Source: Crocinitomicaceae bacterium
GTDB lineage: Bacteria; Bacteroidota; Bacteroidia; Flavobacteriales_D; Crocinitomicaceae
Length of the DNA: 64,000 nt
NCBI GenBank assembly: GCA_016708105.1
Contig: JADJGJ010000001.1
Location: 1,116,001-1,180,000, forward strand
Reading direction: 5' to 3'
Positions within the stretch are counted from its first letter, which is position 1, and each line of letters opens with the position of its first letter. Position numbers and translations under genes: made by a program. The notes beneath the pieces were generated by a model. It saw only the letters and a list, made by a program, of their open reading frames with translations, had not been told where the DNA came from and searched no databases. Positions 42,405-52,402 of the stretch are shown here, in pieces.

Positions 42405-43937
42405 ATGCAGGAAACCATCTTAATTCTCGATTTCGGTTCACAATACACTCAATTGATTGCCCGCAGGCTGCGTGAACTGAATGTGTACTGTGAAATTCAT
42501 CCTTGGAATAAAGTTCCTTTTATTGGTGATGATATCAGAGGCGTAATTCTCTCAGGAAGTCCATTCTCAGTGAGAGATGAAAATTCACCTAAGCCTGATC
42601 TTACTGCCATTAAAGGTAAACTTCCGCTACTTGGTGTTTGCTACGGAGCTCAATTTTTGGCTCATCATTTTGGAGGTGAAGTGTTGCCGTCTAAAATTCG
42701 TGAGTACGGCAGAGCACGCTTAAATTTTGTTGATCACGGTTCACCGCTTATGAAGCATGTTAAAGCACCTTCAACCGTTTGGATGAGTCATGGTGATACC
42801 ATTAAGAAAATTCCTGATCATTACCGTTTAGTTTGTTCTACAGAAGATGTTGAATTTGCAGGTTACGAGGTAGTGAATGAAAAAACCTTCGGTATTCAGT
42901 TTCATCCTGAAGTGTATCACACTGAATTTGGAACTCAATTACTCAAAAATTTTGTGATAGATATTTGCGGATGTTCTCAGAATTGGACACCTGATTCTTT
43001 TGTTGACGTTACGGTTAACGGTCTTCGTCAAAAACTGGGGAATGATAAAGTGATCATGGCCTTATCAGGTGGAGTTGATTCATCAGTTGCAGCTACACTA
43101 CTTCATAAGGCTGTTGGTCAAAACCTATATTGTGTTTTTGTTGACAACGGCTTGTTGCGTAAAAATGAATTTGAATCAGTGCTTGATTCATATCGCGGAC
43201 TAGGTTTGAATGTCAAAGGTGTCAACGCTAAAGATGAATTCTATTCAGCACTCAAAGGAGTTTCAGATCCTGAAAAGAAAAGAAAAATTATTGGCGCAAA
43301 ATTCATTGATATTTTTGATCGGGAGGCACAATTGGTTAGTGATGTAAAATGGCTTGGTCAAGGAACTATTTATCCTGATGTAATTGAATCTGTTTCTGCA
43401 ACAGGTGGCCCTTCGGCTACAATAAAGTCACACCACAATGTAGGCGGTTTGCCTGATTTTATGAAATTGCAAGTAGTTGAGCCGCTACGATTATTATTCA
43501 AAGATGAAGTGCGACGTGTTGGTCGTGCGTTGGAAATTCCTGAAACGATCATTGGAAGACATCCTTTTCCCGGACCCGGATTAGGAATTCGTATTTTAGG
43601 TGATATCACTGAAGATAAGGTACGCATTTTGCAAGAGGTAGATTATCTATTTATTGATGGGTTGAAAAAAGCAGGTTTATATGATGATGTTTGGCAGGCA
43701 GGTGCAATTCTGTTACCTGTTCAATCAGTGGGTGTGATGGGTGACGAGCGGACTTATGAAAACGCAGTTGCCTTGCGCGCCGTTAGTTCAACAGATGGTA
43801 TGACTGCTGATTGGTGTCATTTACCGTATGAGTTTCTTGCAAAAATTTCAAACGAAATTATCAATAACGTCAAAGGAATTAACCGGGTAACCTATGACAT
43901 CAGTTCAAAACCACCGGCAACTATTGAATGGGAGTAA
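42405..43937 (+). CDS. guaA: GMP synthase (glutamine-hydrolysing)
   Basis: 510 aa from ATG 42405 (MQETILILDFGSQYTQLIAR). Class I glutamine amidotransferase with nucleophile Cys79 (LLGVCYGAQF) and HPE triad part (GIQFHPEVYH); ATP-PPase P-loop ALSGGVDSSVAA; C-terminal dimerisation domain ending RVTYDISSKPPATIEWE. It aminates XMP to GMP in purine synthesis. A longer start at 42372 would precede the promoter and is rejected. The LysM gene follows after 2 nt, so the two probably share a transcript. Confidence 0.97.
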   Translation: MQETILILDFGSQYTQLIARRLRELNVYCEIHPWNKVPFIGDDIRGVILSGSPFSVRDENSPKPDLTAIKGKLPLLGVCYGAQFLAHHFGGEVLPSKIREYGRARLNFVDHGSPLMKHVKAPSTVWMSHGDTIKKIPDHYRLVCSTEDVEFAGYEVVNEKTFGIQFHPEVYHTEFGTQLLKNFVIDICGCSQNWTPDSFVDVTVNGLRQKLGNDKVIMALSGGVDSSVAATLLHKAVGQNLYCVFVDNGLLRKNEFESVLDSYRGLGLNVKGVNAKDEFYSALKGVSDPEKKRKIIGAKFIDIFDREAQLVSDVKWLGQGTIYPDVIESVSATGGPSATIKSHHNVGGLPDFMKLQVVEPLRLLFKDEVRRVGRALEIPETIIGRHPFPGPGLGIRILGDITEDKVRILQEVDYLFIDGLKKAGLYDDVWQAGAILLPVQSVGVMGDERTYENAVALRAVSSTDGMTADWCHLPYEFLAKISNEIINNVKGINRVTYDISSKPPATIEWE

Positions 43938-43939
43938 TT

Positions 43940-45778
43940 ATGCGCAAACTATTTTTTCTGACTTTCATCTTGCTTTCAGGTTTGGTTTTTTCTCAGCCTG
44001 AAAATGCACCTGTTGAAACAATCAACGGTAAAAAATACTACGTGCACATTGTTGAGCAAGGCAATACGCTATATGGTATTCAAACATTGTACAAAACCAA
44101 TATGGATGCCATTCTGAATGCCAATCCGGGGTTAACTGATAATTTGGCAATAGGTCAGAAAATTTTAATTCCGGTTGCCAATCAATCTGTGAGTGAAAAT
44201 TATGGGATACATATTGTTGCTCAGGGTGAGACATTGTACGGCATCTCAAAAAAGTATAAATGCACTGTTGAACAATTGCTCGCTTTAAATCCCGGTGTTG
44301 AAAATGGTTTATCTATTGGTCAGAAATTGAATATTCCCATTTCAGAAACTTTAAATAATAGTACTGAGCAAATTCAAACTGATCCTGTTCAACAATATGA
44401 AATTACGTATACTGATTCTGTGGTGAAGCATACCGTGCTTGAACATGAAACGCTTTATTCTATTGCGCGCAGGTACATGGTTACAACTGATACCATTCAA
44501 ACTCTAAATCATTTGGAGGGCGTAAAAGTGAAAAAAGGTGATGTGCTGATTATTCCGGTGAAAAAAATGAATTATGAAATTTTGGAAAAAGAAATTTTAC
44601 CAATAGATAATCAACATCAAACTAATCAAGGTAATTACACTATAGTGCGTGAACCTGTTTATACCGTTGCCTTGCTCTTACCGTTGATGCTATCTCAGAA
44701 TGATGCTGAAATGGCCAAGCCGCTTAAAATTGATCAAGTGAGAGAGTTGTATCCGACAACTAAAATGAATTTTGAATTTTATCAAGGATTTGTAATGGCG
44801 GCTGATTCACTAAAAGCTGCAGGTTTAAGTGTAGATATTTATGTGTATGATACCAAAAAAGATTCCGCAACAATTGTTTCTATTTTTTCTAAGGATGAAT
44901 TTAAAAATGTGGATTTAGTTGTTGGTCCCATGTTTCAAAATGAAGTTGATGTAACTGCTAAACTTTGTCAAGAAAAAAATATTCCAATGGTAATTCCTTT
45001 CAAAGTAGATGCAGCTGTATTAAATCAAAATCCAATGGTGTACAAAACAGTTTCATCAACCATGACATTGTTTGATGGCGCAGTTGATTATATGTTGGAG
45101 CATCACTATCATCACAACGTATTACTAGTTAAACCCGGCTCAGGTGACCTTACTATTTTTGACCGTTGTGTTGCAAGATACAATTCAGGAATTAAACTGA
45201 AATCAGGTTACATGAATGATCATATTATTGAAGTTCTTTCAGGCAGTAACAGCGGACGAGATTTGGAAACTTACATAAAAAAAGATACCATCAATGTTGT
45301 TCTGGTGCCTTCTGAAAACATCAAATTTGTTGCCGGCGTTTTTTCAAGATTGAATAGTGTCATGAACAGTAATTACCGCTCAACCAAAATGAAAATTATC
45401 ATTTTTGGAATTGAAGATTGGAACAAATATGACGATGTTGACATGGCTTATCGCAATAGATTATTGCAACACTATTCGTCGTATCGTTTTGTAGATTATA
45501 ATCAAGGTCAGGGTAAAGAATTTGTAAAAGCATTCAGAAAAAGATTTGGCACTGATCCTACTGTTTTTGCAACTCAAGGCTTTGATATTGGTATGTACTT
45601 TTTAGGCGCGCTTCATCTTTATGGAAAAAACTTTGACCCTTTCTTATCAGGGTGTGAAATTGAACTTGTGCAAAATCGGTTTGTGTTTAAACCGGTGGCT
45701 GAAGGTTCAGGTAAAGAAAACTTCAGAACCTGCATAGTGAAATATCAGGATTATGAATTGCATAAATTGGCTGATTAA
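43940..45778 (+). CDS. Exported LysM protein with periplasmic-binding-protein-like domain
   Basis: 612 aa from ATG 43940, 2 nt after the guaA stop. Signal peptide MRKLFFLTFILLSGLVFSQ. Three LysM repeats: about 30-77 (YYVHIVEQGNTLYGIQTLYK), 85-131 (YGIHIVAQGETLYGISKKYK) and 150-196 (VKHTVLEHETLYSIARRYMV). The C-terminal 380 residues have the two-lobed type-I periplasmic-binding fold (PVYTVALLLPLML, VDLVVGPMFQNEVD, MKIIIFGIEDW). LysM binds peptidoglycan, so this tethers a ligand-binding module to the cell wall. The ligand is unknown. Confidence 0.88.
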   Translation: MRKLFFLTFILLSGLVFSQPENAPVETINGKKYYVHIVEQGNTLYGIQTLYKTNMDAILNANPGLTDNLAIGQKILIPVANQSVSENYGIHIVAQGETLYGISKKYKCTVEQLLALNPGVENGLSIGQKLNIPISETLNNSTEQIQTDPVQQYEITYTDSVVKHTVLEHETLYSIARRYMVTTDTIQTLNHLEGVKVKKGDVLIIPVKKMNYEILEKEILPIDNQHQTNQGNYTIVREPVYTVALLLPLMLSQNDAEMAKPLKIDQVRELYPTTKMNFEFYQGFVMAADSLKAAGLSVDIYVYDTKKDSATIVSIFSKDEFKNVDLVVGPMFQNEVDVTAKLCQEKNIPMVIPFKVDAAVLNQNPMVYKTVSSTMTLFDGAVDYMLEHHYHHNVLLVKPGSGDLTIFDRCVARYNSGIKLKSGYMNDHIIEVLSGSNSGRDLETYIKKDTINVVLVPSENIKFVAGVFSRLNSVMNSNYRSTKMKIIIFGIEDWNKYDDVDMAYRNRLLQHYSSYRFVDYNQGQGKEFVKAFRKRFGTDPTVFATQGFDIGMYFLGALHLYGKNFDPFLSGCEIELVQNRFVFKPVAEGSGKENFRTCIVKYQDYELHKLAD

Positions 45779-46347
45779 ATCGTCATCTCCTTTATTTCTG
45801 ATTATCAGTCGTTTTTACAATTCAAATCTCTGTAAAAATTCAAATTAATGCATTTTTGTTTAATTTATAAATAGATTGTTAATAAATATCAATTTTTTTC
45901 ATGATCTTATCAATTCCTGACAAACATGATAAATATCCTTAGAATTAAATTTTCTTGAATACAATTATTAACCGACGAATTCTTGTTTTTATAATACCCT
46001 GTTTAAATCTGTTTAGGTTCTACAAATACTTGAATTTATTACTGGTTTGGCATAGGTGGCTTCTCCAATTTCCTCGTGCCTGAAAAAACTTGAATTGAGT
46101 TTATCAACAAATAGGTTCATTCAGGAAAGCAACTTTGGCACTTATATGCCGTCTACCGCATAACGATCTTGAATTAATTTTACATGATCAAGGCGTGATG
46201 AAAACAAGAAGCGTTTGTCGTTGTTATAAATTGAACGGTGTTTCTTGTCTTCTTAAAGTGATTATTACATGAAGATGCATTGCTTGTCTTGACAAAAAAT
46301 TGCTGCACGGTTTTAATCAAGAACGCTTGAGAATAATATAAAAAACT
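45779..46347. other. Long intergenic region with no gene found
   Basis: 569 bases, AT-rich. No open frame of convincing quality, no tRNA and no terminator with a strong stem. A small inverted repeat TTGTC-TT-GACAA lies near 46285-46296, shortly before the big surface-protein gene. The length would fit a regulated promoter for that gene. Confidence 0.5.
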
Positions 46348-49300
46348 ATGAAAATGAAAAAATTGTTTTTTGGCCTCGCGGCTTTTTTCGTTGGATCTGC
46401 CTTTGCGCAAACCACAGTTATCATGGATGCCTCCTCAGACGGAACAACTGTCAATGCTTGTCTTGGTGGACTTTTTGATTCGGGTGGTGCCGGGCCTATT
46501 ACCCCATACTCGGACAATGAAAGTTACACCGTAACTATTTGCCCTGATGTACCGGGAGATTTTGTGACACTTTATTGGGTGGTCTTTCAGTTAGACGGCA
46601 CTGATAACATTCCTGGTCCTGGTTCAGATGCTGATAACATGACAATTTATGACGGACCAAATACCAGTGCAGGTACGCTTGGAACCTATGGAACAACTGA
46701 TTTGGATGGTTTGATGGTTTCAGCTTCCATTCTCAATCCATCAGGTTGTCTTACCATTGTTTTTAATTCTAATGCTAACGGTGTTGGAAATTTTAATGCA
46801 TCCATTTCTTGTGAGACACCTTGTGATAATCCTATTGTGCAAGGTATCATCCAAAATGCTGACAACGTAGCCGGTGATTCAATTGCCGTTTGTGTTGGTG
46901 AAGTAATTGATTTTATGGATACCGGTTCACAAGCCGGAGCAGGCTTTAATCTGGTGCAATGGACTTGGGATTTTATGGATGGAACACTTGACTCATTGAG
47001 TGGTACCTCTGCTTCTCACTCATTCAGCACTCCGGGTGAATATTTAGTTCAGTTGTATGTTGAAGATGACAACGGTTGCAGTAATAATAACTTGTTGTCT
47101 TTGCAGGTACTTGTTGCTACTCCGCCTTCATTTATTCCTTTTCCCGGTGATACCACAATTTGTTTGGGAGAGTCCGTATCATTAGTTGCACAACCTGATC
47201 AATATGAAGTTGAATGGACAGGTTTCCCTGGCGGAGTTTGGGATTCTGATCACTGTGTGCCGGATGATGTTGGTATTCTTAATGTGTTGCCAATGACCAT
47301 GACCGGATTTGCATCAGGAGAAATTATTGATCAAATCAGTGATATCGTTTCAATTTGTGTTGATATTGAACACAGTTTCATGGGAGATTTTGTTTTACAA
47401 ATTGAATGTCCAACCGGTCAAATCATGACATTACACCAACAAGGTGGCGGTGGAACAAATCTTGGTGTCCCTAGTTATACAGGTCCGGTTTGTGATAATA
47501 TGCCTGATAATATTGGTACACCTTGGAACTATTGTTTTACACCAAGTGCAACCACAACTTGGATTGCTGCTACCCCCGTAGCAGGTGCACTTCCGGTTGG
47601 TAATTATGCTCCTATTGATCCATTTACAGATTTGTTTGGTTGTCCATTAAATGGCGTATGGAATTTATTGTTCACTGACTTATGGGGAGGTGATGATGGA
47701 TATCTGCCGGGATTCCAAATTAATTTAGATCCACCATTGTATCCTGCAATTACTCAATTCACCCCACAAATTGGTTTGGGACCTGATTCATCTTATTGGG
47801 ATCTCACTTCACCTCATATTATCAGCAGTACACCGGATGCTGATCAAATCACCGTGCAACCTTCTATTGACGGAACATTCCAGTACACTTATTATTGCGT
47901 CAACAATTTTGGATGTACCTATGATTCAACTGTGAATGTGACAGTGACTCCTAATCCACCTGCAATTGCCGGATTGGATACTGCCATTTGCAACGGTACA
48001 CCTGTAACACTTGGTGCACCAACAGCCATGTGCGCAAATGATGCCGGTAACTTTACCTATTGTTATGGTAACAACGTTTATCAAACATGGACTTATTGCC
48101 CAGATACTCCTGGTGATGGATTAACTTTCATGTCTATTTCATTCAACGCCGGAACAACAGAAACTTGGTTTGATTACGTAACCATTTATGATGGTATGAA
48201 TACAGCTGCTCCTGTAATTGCAGGACCAATGGATGGTAACCTTGCAGGGCTTAGTTGGCAAGCAACAAATCCAACTGGTTGTATTACTATGTTATTTACT
48301 TCAGATGGTTCTGTTTCATGTACATCGGGTTCAACCGTGATGTGGAACTGGGATGTCAGCTGTGGTGGCGGCGGACCAGCTCTAGTTTATTCATGGACAC
48401 CTAATAATGGTTCATTAGATGATGTGACAATTCCAAATCCATCTGTTATCAATTTAACCGGAACAACTACGTATACACTTACAGTTTATCCTGTTGGACA
48501 TCCGCTTTGTTTTACTACAGATGATGTGTTAGTTTCAATAGGTGGCGGATTAGATGCAGGAACAGATAGTTCTGCTACTTTCTGTTTTGAAGGTGCACCT
48601 GAAGATTTGTTCAACTATTTAGGAGGCACACCACAAACCGGAGGCACTTGGTATGATCCGACTGGGAATGTGGTTGCAATGCCTATCACCCCGGCAACTG
48701 CGGCTGCAGGTCTCTATGAATATCGCGTGGATAGCGCCGGATGTTTTGCATCTGCATTCATTGATGTAACTATTTTTACCTTACAAGGTGCCACACTTGT
48801 TGTTGACTCAGATTGTCAGGCATGTAACGGATCAGTTGAGCTGTCATCAGCAAATGGAGTTGCACCGTTGCAATACAGTAATGATGGTGGAACAACATGG
48901 CAAGCCGGTAATATTTTTGGATCATTGTGTGGAGCTGCTGCCCCTGGTGTAAATTATTCTTTCGTGATTATGGATGATCAAGGTTGTCAGGTCACCGTGA
49001 GTGATGATGTGTTGGATATCAATATTCCTACATTAGATCCTCCGGCGTTTACAGATGCAACTTGTTATACCGTGTGCGATGGTACAATAACTCTTACAGG
49101 AACAAACCTTGTCAATTATCAGATTACAAGTAGTGGTGGCACTGTGACTAACAATGGAACAGGGCTATTCACCGGTTTATGTGATGACACCTATACGATT
49201 GATGTTGACAACGGTTTTGGTTGTTCGATTTCATCTACTGTTACCATTGATGAGCCAACTCCACTTCAAATTACTTCACTCACACCTGACTTTACAATTT

Positions 49301-50313
49301 GCGCAGGTGAATCAGCAACCCTTGATGCATCTGCTACCGGTGGTAATGGTGTTTATACGTATACTTGGACAACCGGTGCAACAACGCTGGGCACAGGTAC
49401 ACCATTTACATTTAACCCAAATTCAACTACCAATGTTTGTGTAACGGTAACTGAGAATTGTCCTTCGCCGAGTGTGCAGCAATGTATGAATGTGAATATT
49501 TCACCGGCTGTTTTCCCCATGATGACTTCTGATGTGGTGAGTGGATGTTATCCGCTAGTGGTGAATTTTACAAATCTAACCGGAGGTTCAATTGCAACAA
49601 CGCTTTGGGAATTTTCTGACGGAAGCAGTTTAAGTGTTGCAGGTACATCACCTATAGTTCATAGCTTTAATTCACCCGGTATGTTTGATGTCAGCATGAC
49701 TGTGACAACAACAGATGGATGCGTTTTTGATACTACGTTTACGAATTATATTGAGACGTTTGATTATCCGAATGCAATGTTTACCTATGCTCCAATTCCG
49801 GCTACTATATTTGAGACTGAAATCACATTCAATGACTATTCTTCTGATGATGTAACACAATGGTATTGGGAATTTGGAAACGGTGTTTTACCTCCGGTTT
49901 CTAATGAACAAAATCCGGTAGTGCTATATCCTGAAGGGGTGCCTGGTGATTATCCACTTATTCTTTATGTCTACAACGACAATGGTTGTGTTGATTCTGT
50001 GACCGGTGTTGTAAGCATTGTGAATGAAGTTGTCATTTTTGCTCCAAATATATTTACCCCGGATGGAGATGAATTCAATGAAACTTGGAGAGTGTATATT
50101 TCAGGTATTGACATTTATGATTTCCATCTCACCATGTACAATCGTTGGGGTGAAATTGTTTGGGAATCATATAATCCTGATGGAAGCTGGAATGGTAAAT
50201 ATGGCAGCCAAGGCTTAGTTCAAGACGGTACCTATGTATGGGTAATTGAAGCCAAAGACACCTATAATGATAAAAAATACGAATTCAGAGGACACGTGAC
50301 AGTACTCAAATAA
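46348..50313 (+). CDS. Large surface protein with PKD and CUB-like domains, T9SS type B (gliding-motility) C-terminus
   Basis: 1321 aa. Signal peptide MKMKKLFFGLAAFFVGSAFA. CUB-like modules near 55-150 and 565-680 (TICPDVPGDFVTLYW and TYCPDTPGDGLTFMSISF), PKD near 170-235 (VQWTWDFMDGTLDSLSG), a proprotein-convertase P-like stretch near 310-440 (VSICVDIEHSFMGDFVLQIE), further PKD repeats near 1070-1220, and the CHU_C sorting domain at 1235-1321 (APNIFTPDGDEFNE, YNRWGEIVWE, GTYVWVIEAKD). This C-terminus sends cargo through the type IX secretion system to the cell surface. Probable adhesin or motility-linked surface protein. Followed by a strong terminator. Confidence 0.93.
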   Translation: MKMKKLFFGLAAFFVGSAFAQTTVIMDASSDGTTVNACLGGLFDSGGAGPITPYSDNESYTVTICPDVPGDFVTLYWVVFQLDGTDNIPGPGSDADNMTIYDGPNTSAGTLGTYGTTDLDGLMVSASILNPSGCLTIVFNSNANGVGNFNASISCETPCDNPIVQGIIQNADNVAGDSIAVCVGEVIDFMDTGSQAGAGFNLVQWTWDFMDGTLDSLSGTSASHSFSTPGEYLVQLYVEDDNGCSNNNLLSLQVLVATPPSFIPFPGDTTICLGESVSLVAQPDQYEVEWTGFPGGVWDSDHCVPDDVGILNVLPMTMTGFASGEIIDQISDIVSICVDIEHSFMGDFVLQIECPTGQIMTLHQQGGGGTNLGVPSYTGPVCDNMPDNIGTPWNYCFTPSATTTWIAATPVAGALPVGNYAPIDPFTDLFGCPLNGVWNLLFTDLWGGDDGYLPGFQINLDPPLYPAITQFTPQIGLGPDSSYWDLTSPHIISSTPDADQITVQPSIDGTFQYTYYCVNNFGCTYDSTVNVTVTPNPPAIAGLDTAICNGTPVTLGAPTAMCANDAGNFTYCYGNNVYQTWTYCPDTPGDGLTFMSISFNAGTTETWFDYVTIYDGMNTAAPVIAGPMDGNLAGLSWQATNPTGCITMLFTSDGSVSCTSGSTVMWNWDVSCGGGGPALVYSWTPNNGSLDDVTIPNPSVINLTGTTTYTLTVYPVGHPLCFTTDDVLVSIGGGLDAGTDSSATFCFEGAPEDLFNYLGGTPQTGGTWYDPTGNVVAMPITPATAAAGLYEYRVDSAGCFASAFIDVTIFTLQGATLVVDSDCQACNGSVELSSANGVAPLQYSNDGGTTWQAGNIFGSLCGAAAPGVNYSFVIMDDQGCQVTVSDDVLDINIPTLDPPAFTDATCYTVCDGTITLTGTNLVNYQITSSGGTVTNNGTGLFTGLCDDTYTIDVDNGFGCSISSTVTIDEPTPLQITSLTPDFTICAGESATLDASATGGNGVYTYTWTTGATTLGTGTPFTFNPNSTTNVCVTVTENCPSPSVQQCMNVNISPAVFPMMTSDVVSGCYPLVVNFTNLTGGSIATTLWEFSDGSSLSVAGTSPIVHSFNSPGMFDVSMTVTTTDGCVFDTTFTNYIETFDYPNAMFTYAPIPATIFETEITFNDYSSDDVTQWYWEFGNGVLPPVSNEQNPVVLYPEGVPGDYPLILYVYNDNGCVDSVTGVVSIVNEVVIFAPNIFTPDGDEFNETWRVYISGIDIYDFHLTMYNRWGEIVWESYNPDGSWNGKYGSQGLVQDGTYVWVIEAKDTYNDKKYEFRGHVTVLK

Positions 50314-50337
50314 TTCATTAGTTTTAATAACCATTTT

Positions 50338-50375
50338 AAAGAAGGGAGATTTATTGGTCTCCCTTCTTTATTTTT
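50338..50375 (+). terminator. Terminator after the T9SS surface protein gene
   Basis: 12-bp perfect stem AAAGAAGGGAGA / TCTCCCTTCTTT (50338-50349 and 50358-50369), 8-nt loop, T-run after it. Confidence 0.92.
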
Positions 50376-50376
50376 G
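50369..50376 (+). promoter_or_regulatory. -7 box TATTTTTG of the small membrane protein gene
   Basis: Exact TAnnTTTG match directly behind the terminator stem and 17 nt before the ATG at 50394. Confidence 0.55.
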
Positions 50377-50393
50377 CAGATATTTTTTTTCTC

Positions 50394-50996
50394 ATGGGAA
50401 TAAACATTGGCAACCGAATCAGTACTGAAGATCATGGTGATTATACCACCGTAATTATTGAACCACTTAAATTAAAATGGAAGTTATGGTTTCTCACAGC
50501 CTGGACGATAGCGTTCACTTTTGTTGGGTTTTATATGATCTTTCTATTAACAGGAGGAATATATTCGCTTGAAGTGGTGAGTGATCAGGTGGAAGATGTA
50601 CGTGATCAACAACTAATTTATCTCATTGTCTTTTTAGGATTTTGGTTCTATTTTGAATATAAGGTGGTGAAGTCAGTATTGTGGTATTATTTTGGGAAAG
50701 AATTTATTAAACTGGATTCTGATTCGCTTTGGCATAAGCGCGCCATACTAGGTTACGGCAAGGCGCATCAATATTTTTATGCCAATATCAAAAATCTGAG
50801 ACAATATGAAAATGATGCAACAGCTTTTGGTAATTTTTTTGAAAATGCCTACTGGAGTTTAGGTACGGATGAAATTTTGTTCAACTATTTTGCAAAACAA
50901 AAATCTTTAGGCAGACGATTGGATGAAAAATCAGCCAAACTATTTATTCGTTTTCTTGAAGATAAAATTAGAACCCTGCGCAAGAAAAAAAATTGA
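50394..50996 (+). CDS. Two-TM membrane protein of unknown function
   Basis: 200 aa. Two transmembrane helices (about 33-56, WFLTAWTIAFTFVGFYMIFL, and 80-97, LIYLIVFLGFWFYF) with a soluble tail that looks PH-like (GKEFIKLDSDSLWHKRAILG). The fold resembles small bacterial PH/YdbT-type membrane proteins, but no function is claimed. Monocistronic. Confidence 0.78.
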   Translation: MGINIGNRISTEDHGDYTTVIIEPLKLKWKLWFLTAWTIAFTFVGFYMIFLLTGGIYSLEVVSDQVEDVRDQQLIYLIVFLGFWFYFEYKVVKSVLWYYFGKEFIKLDSDSLWHKRAILGYGKAHQYFYANIKNLRQYENDATAFGNFFENAYWSLGTDEILFNYFAKQKSLGRRLDEKSAKLFIRFLEDKIRTLRKKKN

Positions 50997-51035
50997 GCCA
51001 ATGGCTTGTTGAATCTTGCCTGATAAATTGCAGAG

Positions 51036-52112
51036 TTAGTTTGAAAAATGAAATACCGTACCGCTTACTCTGCGTGTTAATTCTCCATTGATCATTTCTT
51101 CGCGAACTAAATTTTTAGCTTCAGCTGATTCAAAAACTTCCTGTACTGATTTGATGATAGCTGCCGGAATAAAATGTGCGTGCGCATAATCCATAATCGT
51201 ATCGGTTGACCTCTGATTGATTTTATCCTTCAAAATAGAAAACAATTTTTGACGATGTAATACTCGCTGCTGATTATCGCAAAATTGCTTATCTGTAACT
51301 AGGTTCTTCAAATCAAGAAATTCACAAAGATTTTCAAATTGCTTATGAGTGCCAATTGCAAAGGTGATCAGTTGGTTGTCGCTGGTAGTAAATATTTCTC
51401 CATAGGGAGCGATGTTGGGATGCAAACTTCCGATAGGTTGAGGATTATGTTTTGCCATCAGCCAATTAGAAGCCTGATTAGCTAATGAGGCAATGGCACT
51501 TTCATAAAGTGATACGCTCACTTTTGTGCCTTTTCCGTTTTGTTGTCTTTGAAGCAATGCAAGCAATAACCCCTCTTTTAATTGGTGCCCTGCCAACAGA
51601 TCAATTAAGGCAACCGGCATTTTAACAGGGCCCGAATCCGGTGTGCCGTTCATGGCCATGAAACCTGATTCAGCCTGAAGAATTAAGTCGTACGCAACCC
51701 GATCACTGCTTTCACCAAATCCGGTTATAGAGCCATAAATCAAGGTAGGATTTGATTTTTTTAATGTTTCATAATCTAATCCGTATCGTGTGTCATCTCC
51801 TTTTTTAAAGTTTACAATCACAATGTCAGCTGATGCAATTTCATTTTTAATCTGAGTCAATTCTTTTTGATCTGACAAATCAATCATCAGATAATTTTTT
51901 TTATAATTCACTGAAGAGAAATAGGCAGATATATTGCTGTCTTTAGATTCATTAGAAAGTTTCCATGATCGTGTCACATCACCGCCGGTTTTTTTGTTTT
52001 CAATTTTTAAAACATGTGCACCACATTCAGCAAAAAACATTCCGACAGACGGCCCGGCTAACACACCTGCCAGCTCAATCACTTTTAAATTTTTAAGAGT
52101 ATCTGGTATCAT
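51036..52112 (-). CDS. CaiB/BaiF family (class III) CoA-transferase
   Basis: 358 aa. Opening LKVIELAGVLAGPSVGMFFAEC with ENKKTGGDVTRSW, then ADIVIVNFKKGDDTRYGLDYE, and GFGESS and YDLILQAESGFMAMNG (with the catalytic Asp in that stretch as expected). Class III CoA-transferases move CoA between acids without acyl-phosphate intermediates; the acid here is unknown. Slightly short for the family but complete in motifs. Single gene with divergent neighbour. Confidence 0.9.
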   Translation of the reverse strand: MIPDTLKNLKVIELAGVLAGPSVGMFFAECGAHVLKIENKKTGGDVTRSWKLSNESKDSNISAYFSSVNYKKNYLMIDLSDQKELTQIKNEIASADIVIVNFKKGDDTRYGLDYETLKKSNPTLIYGSITGFGESSDRVAYDLILQAESGFMAMNGTPDSGPVKMPVALIDLLAGHQLKEGLLLALLQRQQNGKGTKVSVSLYESAIASLANQASNWLMAKHNPQPIGSLHPNIAPYGEIFTTSDNQLITFAIGTHKQFENLCEFLDLKNLVTDKQFCDNQQRVLHRQKLFSILKDKINQRSTDTIMDYAHAHFIPAAIIKSVQEVFESAEAKNLVREEMINGELTRRVSGTVFHFSN

Positions 52113-52297
52113 GTGGCTAAGTTATGTTTCTTTTAATTACAAAAATCAGCCAATTGATTGTAAAAAAAATGTGTCGTCAGAAAAATGAATATAAAATTGT
52201 TAAACATATTTTTGAGATAGTTGCATTAGAACAATTATAAGCTAACTAAAAGCATTTCAATAAGTAAGCTGTGGTAACTTCTGAACCGTTTTATTCG

Positions 52298-52305
52298 TAA
52301 ATTTG
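52298..52305 (+). promoter_or_regulatory. -7 box TAAATTTG upstream of the conserved unknown gene
   Basis: Exact match in the 290-bp divergent gap, about 97 nt before the ATG at 52403. No other feature was found in that gap. Confidence 0.6.
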
Positions 52306-52402
52306 TAGACAATAGCATCTAGCTGATATGATATCCTGAGAATAGGAAAAAGAACCTAGTTCTATGATCAGATAGCACACGCAGAAAGCAAATATTTGAG
52401 AA

